Source: Bradyrhizobium sp. WD16 (GTDB lineage Bacteria; Pseudomonadota; Alphaproteobacteria; Rhizobiales; Xanthobacteraceae). Taken from it: a DNA stretch of 64,000 nucleotides. This document shows, in pieces, positions 59,311 to 64,000 of this stretch; the stretch's first letter is position 1, and every line of letters begins with the position of its first letter. The position numbers and the translations under genes are program-made. The notes under the pieces were generated by a model. The model ran no database searches, was not told the DNA's origin, and worked only from the letters and a program-made list of their open reading frames with translations. The stretch is taken from assembly GCF_024181725.1 (NCBI RefSeq), contig NZ_CP028908.1, positions 1,798,001 through 1,862,000 of the forward strand, in the 5' to 3' direction.

Positions 59311-60117
59311 TCACTTGCCCAGCGCCAACGCGATCAGCCCGAGCGTGCCGACGGTGACGCGCCACCAGGCGAAGAAGGCGAAGCCGTTGCGGGTGACGAA
59401 TTCGAGGAAGGTGCGCACCACGATCGCCGCGGTGATGAAGGACACGACGAATCCGATCGCCACGATGGCGATGTGATCGGTATTCATCTCGGCGCGGTTC
59501 TTGTAGAAATCATAGGCGAAGGCGCCGACCATGGTCGGGATCGCCAGGAAGAACGAAAACTCCGCCGACGAGCGCTTGTCGGCGCCGAACAGCATCGCCG
59601 AGACGATGCTGGCGCCCGAGCGGGAGACACCCGGAATCATCGCCGCGCATTGGGCGACGCCGATGCCGAAATACATCGGCAGCGAGAAGCTGGTGGCATC
59701 GTGGTAGCGCGGGTAGAGGTCGATCTGGTCGACCCACAGCAGCACGGCGCCGCCGACGATCAGCGAGAAGCACACGACCCAGGGATTGAACAGGTAGCTC
59801 TTGATCAGGCCGCCGGCGAGCGCGCCGATGACGGCGGCTGGCAGGAAGGCGACGAGCACGCCGATGACGAAGCGCCGGGCATCCGGATCGGTGAACATGC
59901 CGAGCGCGATGCGCCACAGCCGGCCGAAATAGATCATCAGGATGGCGAGGATGGCGCCGAGCTGAATCAGCACGGCGAAGCTCTTCCAGAAACCGCTGTC
60001 ATCGAGACCGAAGAAGCGTTCGACCAGCAGCAGATGTCCGGTCGAGGAAACAGGCAGGAATTCGGTGACGCCCTCGACGATGCCGAGAAGAATCGCCCTG
60101 ATCGTGTCCGACAGCAT
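59311..60117 (-). CDS. uppP: Undecaprenyl-diphosphatase UppP/BacA
   Basis: 268 aa, about eight membrane helices. Conserved (E/Q)GVTEFLPVSSTGHL (about 14-27) and the PGVSRSGASI motif supply the Glu, Ser and Arg of the active site. It recycles the C55 lipid carrier for peptidoglycan and LPS synthesis. ATG 60117 gives the family start MLSDTIRAILLGIVEG. Divergent from the GST gene. Confidence 0.95.
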   Translation of the reverse strand: MLSDTIRAILLGIVEGVTEFLPVSSTGHLLLVERFFGLDDSGFWKSFAVLIQLGAILAILMIYFGRLWRIALGMFTDPDARRFVIGVLVAFLPAAVIGALAGGLIKSYLFNPWVVCFSLIVGGAVLLWVDQIDLYPRYHDATSFSLPMYFGIGVAQCAAMIPGVSRSGASIVSAMLFGADKRSSAEFSFFLAIPTMVGAFAYDFYKNRAEMNTDHIAIVAIGFVVSFITAAIVVRTFLEFVTRNGFAFFAWWRVTVGTLGLIALALGK

Positions 60118-60369
60118 GTGATGATCCGTGGAAACCTTGGCTTCGCCCCGCGAAAAAGCCGCCCCTTGTGGCTTATTCGCTGCATCGTCGCAACGCCAAA
60201 ACCGCGCCATGACGGCTTGACAGCGCACAGCATTGCGGCGACCGGAGGCCTGCGCCGCCGCTGCCGCCGAATTGGCGCCTTGCCCGCGGGGACAATGCCG
60301 TTAGTTTGGGCGGCGCTGTCATCAAACGGCCACGAACTTTTAAGCTTTTGCCGTCAACCCAGGGGCCTC

Positions 60370-61062
60370 ATGTTCACACTGTTCCATCATCCGTTCTGTC
60401 CGCATTCGCGCTTCGTCCGGCTCGCGCTCGGCGAATACGGGCTCGACGTGCGATTGGTGGAGGAGCGGGTATGGGAACGCCGCGAGGCCTTTCTCGCCCT
60501 CAATCCGGCCGGCGCAACGCCGGTGATGATCGCCGAGGGCGCGCCGCCGATCCCGAGCGCCGCCATCATCGGCGAATACCTCGATGAGATGCACGGCGAA
60601 GGGCTCGAGGACCACCGCATGCTGCCGAAGACCCAGGCCGAGCGCATCGAGGTGCGGCGGCTGATGGCCTGGTTCAACGAGAAATTCTACGAGGAGGCGA
60701 GCGGCCCCCTGGTCACCGAGCGCATTTACAAGCGTTATATGACCGAGGAGGACGGCGGCGGGCCGCCGTCGACCGACGTGATTCGCGCGGCCAAGACCAA
60801 TGTGCGCTATCATCTCGCTTATATCGGCTGGCTGGCGCGGTCGCGGAACTTCCTCGCCGGCGATACGCTCACCTACGCCGATCTCGCCGCCGCGGCGCAT
60901 CTGTCGGCGATCGATTATGTCGGCGATGTGCCGTGGGCCGAAGACGAAGGCGCCAAGGCATGGTACGCGCGCATCAAGTCGAGGCCGTCATTCCGCCCGC
61001 TGCTGAGCGAGTGGCTGGCGGGCGTGCCGGCCTCGCCGACCTACGTGGATCTCGACTTCTGA
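60370..61062 (+). CDS. Glutathione S-transferase family protein
   Basis: 230 aa. N-terminal thioredoxin-like domain ([19 protein letters not shown], residues 4-22, with PFCPHS at the active-site start) and the GSH-binding [22 protein letters not shown] (about 51-72; cis-Pro and Ser of the E/S pair). The C-terminal helical domain follows (about 95-220) with [18 protein letters not shown]. The substrate is unknown. queG starts inside its 3' end. Confidence 0.9.
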   Translation: MFTLFHHPFCPHSRFVRLALGEYGLDVRLVEERVWERREAFLALNPAGATPVMIAEGAPPIPSAAIIGEYLDEMHGEGLEDHRMLPKTQAERIEVRRLMAWFNEKFYEEASGPLVTERIYKRYMTEEDGGGPPSTDVIRAAKTNVRYHLAYIGWLARSRNFLAGDTLTYADLAAAAHLSAIDYVGDVPWAEDEGAKAWYARIKSRPSFRPLLSEWLAGVPASPTYVDLDF

Positions 61063-62201
61063 GCGCGCCGGCGGCCGCGCCCTCCGCTGCCGACAGCCTG
61101 CGCGCCGCGCTGGCCCTTGAAGCCGCCGCGCTCGGCTTCGACGCCGTCGGCGTCACCGACCCCGCCGCCATCCGCGAGGCCGGGCCGCGTTTTGTCCAAT
61201 TCCTCGACAGCGGCGGCCATGGCGACATGGACTGGCTCGCCCGCGAGCCGGCGCGGCGCACCGATCCGCGCGTGCTGTGGAGCGAGGTGCGCTCGATCAT
61301 CATGCTCGGCGTCAATTACGGCCCCGACGAAGATCCACGCGCCGCTCTCGCCCGGCGCAGCCACGGCGCGATTTCGGTCTATGCGCGCGGCGACGACTAT
61401 CACGACCTGATCAAGAAACGCCTCAAGACGCTGGCGCGCTGGCTCGTCGCCCGCGCCGGCGGCGATGTCAAAGTCTTCGTCGATACCGCCGCGGTGATGG
61501 AGAAACCGCTCGCCCATCAGGCCGGGCTCGGCTGGCAGGGCCGCCACACCAACCTGGTGTCGCGGCGCTTTGGCTCCTGGCTGTTCCTCGGCGCGATCTA
61601 TACCACCCTCGAGCTGCCGCGGGACGCGGCCGAAACCGACCATTGCGGCACCTGCCGCGCCTGCCTCGACGCCTGTCCGACCGATGCCTTTCCCGCGCCC
61701 TACCGGCTCGACGCACGGCGCTGCATTTCCTACCTCACCATCGAGCACAAGGGCGCGATCCCGCGCGCCTTCCGCAAAGCCATCGGCAACCGCATCTACG
61801 GCTGCGACGATTGCCTCGCGGTCTGCCCGTGGAACAAGTTCGCGCAGCAAGGCCGCGAAGCCAGACTGGCGGCCCGCGGCGAATTGCGCGCGCCGCCGCT
61901 GGCCGAGCTCGCACGGCTCGACGACGCCGCCTTCCGCGCCCGCTTCAGGGGCTCCCCGGTCAAGCGCATCGGCCGCGCCCGCTTCCTGCGCAATGTGCTG
62001 ATCGCGATCGGCAATTCCGGCGATCCCGCGCTCGTCGAGGAGGCCTTGCGGCTGCGACACGACGACGATGCGCTGGTGCGCGGCGCCGCCGCCTGGGCCC
62101 TGACGGAGCTGCTGCCGCCCGACGATTTCGCGGCGCTGGCCGCCATCGCCCGCAGCGAAGAGACCGACCCGGAGGTGCTGGCGGAGTGGACGGGCGGGTG
62201 A
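61011..62201 (+). CDS. queG: Epoxyqueuosine reductase QueG
   Basis: About 396 aa. Cobalamin-binding N-terminal part ([18 protein letters not shown], then MLGVNYGP) and the 4Fe-4S ferredoxin-like motifs [16 protein letters not shown] and [10 protein letters not shown], then a HEAT-like end. It reduces epoxyqueuosine to queuosine in tRNA. The start is unclear: no ATG fits. GTG 61011 overlaps the GST gene by 52 bp; CTG 61059, overlapping the GST stop, would be the tightest coupling and give about 380 aa. Confidence 0.88.
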   Translation: MAGGRAGLADLRGSRLLSAPAAAPSAADSLRAALALEAAALGFDAVGVTDPAAIREAGPRFVQFLDSGGHGDMDWLAREPARRTDPRVLWSEVRSIIMLGVNYGPDEDPRAALARRSHGAISVYARGDDYHDLIKKRLKTLARWLVARAGGDVKVFVDTAAVMEKPLAHQAGLGWQGRHTNLVSRRFGSWLFLGAIYTTLELPRDAAETDHCGTCRACLDACPTDAFPAPYRLDARRCISYLTIEHKGAIPRAFRKAIGNRIYGCDDCLAVCPWNKFAQQGREARLAARGELRAPPLAELARLDDAAFRARFRGSPVKRIGRARFLRNVLIAIGNSGDPALVEEALRLRHDDDALVRGAAAWALTELLPPDDFAALAAIARSEETDPEVLAEWTGG

Positions 62202-62233
62202 GCGCCCCGCAGGCAGGCGACGCCGCCGCCGCC

Positions 62234-63028
62234 TCAGCCCTCCGCTGCGGACAATTCCGCGACGGTGGCGAGCAGGCGGGCGATATCCTGCGGCCGTGAC
62301 AGGCGATGATCGCCGTCCTGGATCATGGTGAGCACCACATCATCGCTCGGCAGCCGATGGGTGAGTTCAAAGGCATGCTGCCAGGGCACGTCGGGATCCT
62401 TCGCGCCCTGCAGGATGCGCACCGGGCAGCCGGTCTCGATGCTGCCGCCGAGCACGAGATGCTGCCGGCCGTCCTCGATCAGCGCTTTGGTGATCGGCTG
62501 CGGCGCGCCGTATTCGGACGGCCGCAACCAGACCCCGCTGGTTTCGATTTCGGCGCGGATGTCCGGCGAAAACGCCTTCCACATCAGCGCCTCGGTAAAA
62601 TCCGGCGCCGGCGCGATCAGCACGAGACCCTTGAGCGGCGCGACCGCAGAGCCGCGCCGGCGCAGTTCGCGCGCCAGCAGCAGCGCGATCCAGCCGCCCA
62701 TCGAGGAACCGATGACGATCTGCGGCCCGTCGCAGAAGCGCTCATAGACGGCGAGGCTTTCCTCCAGCCAGCGACCGATGGTGCCGTCGACGAAGGCGCC
62801 GCCGGACTCGCCGTGACCTGAATAGTCGAAGCGGATGCAGGCGCGCCGGTGGGCCGCGGCCCATTCATCGAGCGCCTGCGCCTTGGTGCCCTTCATGTCG
62901 GAGGCAAAACCGCCGAGCCAGAACAGGCCGGGCCCCCCACCCGCGCGCCGACGCACCGCGATGCGACGCTGCGCCGCGCCGCCGCCGACATCGATGAAAA
63001 GCGGCGCTGCGGCCTCGAATTCGCTCAT
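62234..63028 (-). CDS. Alpha/beta hydrolase
   Basis: 264 aa serine hydrolase fold. Oxyanion region [15 protein letters not shown], nucleophile elbow GSSMGGW with Ser109, acid Asp in AKDPDVPW and His in DGDHRLSRP. Strand [11 protein letters not shown] matches carboxylesterases close to the palmitoyl-protein thioesterase ABHD10-type. Substrate unknown. Convergent with queG (32 bp) and divergent from infC. Confidence 0.88.
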   Translation of the reverse strand: MSEFEAAAPLFIDVGGGAAQRRIAVRRRAGGGPGLFWLGGFASDMKGTKAQALDEWAAAHRRACIRFDYSGHGESGGAFVDGTIGRWLEESLAVYERFCDGPQIVIGSSMGGWIALLLARELRRRGSAVAPLKGLVLIAPAPDFTEALMWKAFSPDIRAEIETSGVWLRPSEYGAPQPITKALIEDGRQHLVLGGSIETGCPVRILQGAKDPDVPWQHAFELTHRLPSDDVVLTMIQDGDHRLSRPQDIARLLATVAELSAAEG

Positions 63029-63283
63029 GGAAGGGACCCTGCAATAAAGATCCGGATGAACCGCCGGATCTGTTGTCGTGGCCGGACAATGGCTTCGCCG
63101 GCGGGTGAATTCAACGGCGGCGGCGCTTGCGCGGCCGCGCGGCCCCCTCTATGTCAGCCGCCGCGGGGTGGTCAAATTACCTCTGATTTGACGGTTTCAT
63201 GCGCGCCGCACGGATCGGCGCTTGCCCGCTTACGCTTATTCCTTCAAACTACGTTCTTCACCAACAGCATTGGAGTTGACCCC

Positions 63284-63823
63284 ATTCGCCGCCCCAACAG
63301 AGCGCCAGCCCCCGTCCAGAAGGACGGACCGCGCACCAACGATGAAATCCGCAACGCCCAAATCCAGCTGATCGATCAGAACGGCACCAATCACGGCACG
63401 GTCGAGACCATCGTCGCGATCAGGTTGGCCGCCGAGGCCGGCATGGACCTCGTGGAGATCTCGCCGAACAACAATCCTCCCGTCTGCAAGATCATGGATT
63501 ACGGGAAGTATAAGTTCCAGGCGCAGAAGAAGGCTGCCGAGGCCCGCAAGAAGCAGAAGGTCGTCGAGATCAAGGAGATCAAGCTCCGCCCGATGATCGA
63601 CGAACACGACTACAGCGTGAAGATGAAGGCGATGCAGCGGTTCTTCGAAGAGGGCGACAAGGTCAAGATCACCTTGCGCTACCGGGGCCGCGAAATGGCG
63701 CACCAGGAAATCGGCACCAAGCTGCTGGACCGGGTCAAGTCGGACGTGGCCGAGCTTGCCAAGGTCGAGCAGGACGCCCGTTTCGAGGGTCGCCAGGTGG
63801 TGATGGTGCTGGCGCCGCGCTGA
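63284..63823 (+). CDS. infC: Translation initiation factor IF-3, ATT start
   Basis: 179 aa. IF3-N ([24 protein letters not shown], about 15-38) and IF3-C with [17 protein letters not shown] and [19 protein letters not shown]. It checks initiator pairing on the 30S subunit. The N-terminus [16 protein letters not shown] is placed by ATT 63284, preceded by TGGAGTTGACCCC with GGAG at the right distance; no ATG, GTG or TTG codon stands in the correct position. AUU start of infC is known in other bacteria as autoregulation: IF3 rejects its own start codon. A terminator follows, so rpmI/rplT are not cotranscribed here. Confidence 0.93.
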   Translation: MRRPNRAPAPVQKDGPRTNDEIRNAQIQLIDQNGTNHGTVETIVAIRLAAEAGMDLVEISPNNNPPVCKIMDYGKYKFQAQKKAAEARKKQKVVEIKEIKLRPMIDEHDYSVKMKAMQRFFEEGDKVKITLRYRGREMAHQEIGTKLLDRVKSDVAELAKVEQDARFEGRQVVMVLAPR

Positions 63824-63877
63824 CAGCGTCGCGTCCATCCTTGCATCCGTGGCCTCCTGCGTCGTCGGAACGAAAGC

Positions 63878-63903
63878 ACGGCCCGTCTTGGCGGGCCGTT
63901 TTG
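63878..63903 (+). terminator. Rho-independent terminator after infC
   Basis: Stem ACGGCCC / GGGCCGT with an 8-nt loop followed by TTTTGCTG, 54 bp after the infC stop. Nothing recognisable follows in the last 97 bases of the window. Confidence 0.85.
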
Positions 63904-64000
63904 CTGTCCGGAAGCGGCGCAAACATCCATGCCGGCCGCTTTGTCGTTGCCAATTGGCCGCCGCTCTGCCATAAGCCCAGCCTTCGCCGCCCGGCTGATC

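Overview
This is a GC-rich chromosomal window, almost entirely coding, from an alphaproteobacterium of the order Hyphomicrobiales. Gene order and family content point to the Bradyrhizobium/Rhodopseudomonas lineage (Nitrobacteraceae). The pointers are aconitase beside ccmABCDG, aroA-cmk-rpsA, sppA-ihfB-lapA-trpFBA-accD-folC, rnd-lptCAB-rpoN-hpf-ptsN, Hsp20 with a DUF1150 partner, and a class II AroA. This placement is inference from remembered synteny; no search was run. I see no prophage, insertion sequence, CRISPR array or rRNA. It reads as housekeeping chromosome with small intergenic repeats.

Layout. 0-8 kb: end of a two-part ABC exporter, a Bax-inhibitor-1 protein, a GNAT acetyltransferase, a DUF2794 protein, a candidate structured RNA, a MuiA-like protein and a DUF1223 protein. 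8-16 kb: aconitase, then the heme-export and cytochrome c maturation genes ccmA, ccmB, ccmC, ccmD and ccmG, split by a Tat-exported amidohydrolase, then a small helix-hairpin-helix protein. 16-18 kb: a two-subunit family I CoA-transferase-like enzyme. 18-30.6 kb: a forward run holding a DivL-type kinase with Tyr in place of the phospho-His, a TsaE-AmgK fusion, a PilZ protein, MurU, AddB, AddA and thioredoxin. 30.6-42.2 kb: a reverse block with folC, accD, trpA, trpB, trpF, lapA, ihfB, sppA, rpsA, cmk and aroA. 42.4-49.2 kb: a TIGR02300-type acidic protein, tRNA-Ala(GGC), a GIY-YIG nuclease, a family III CoA-transferase and the ugpBAEC glycerol-3-phosphate importer. 49.3-57.6 kb: Hsp20 and DUF1150, then ptsN, hpf, rpoN, lptB, lptA, lptC and rnd in reverse. 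57.8-64 kb: tRNA-Leu(CAG), an NDUFA9-like protein, uppP, a GST, queG, an alpha/beta hydrolase and infC, which starts with ATT.

The most unusual non-coding feature is a family of palindromes bounded by CTAG or CTGG/CCAG and joined at a constant 13-nt spacing. A two-palindrome unit (B-13-A) lies at one end of the lptCAB genes and its inverted copy (A-13-B, extended by further modules) lies at the other. The lptB stop codon falls inside one copy. A related A-13-R pair lies between acnA and ccmA. Other points of interest are a structured RNA candidate upstream of muiA, a perfect 23-bp inverted repeat between tRNA-Ala and the GIY-YIG gene, a hairpin over the Hsp20 ribosome binding site, and two separate 17-bp tandem duplications upstream of rpsA.
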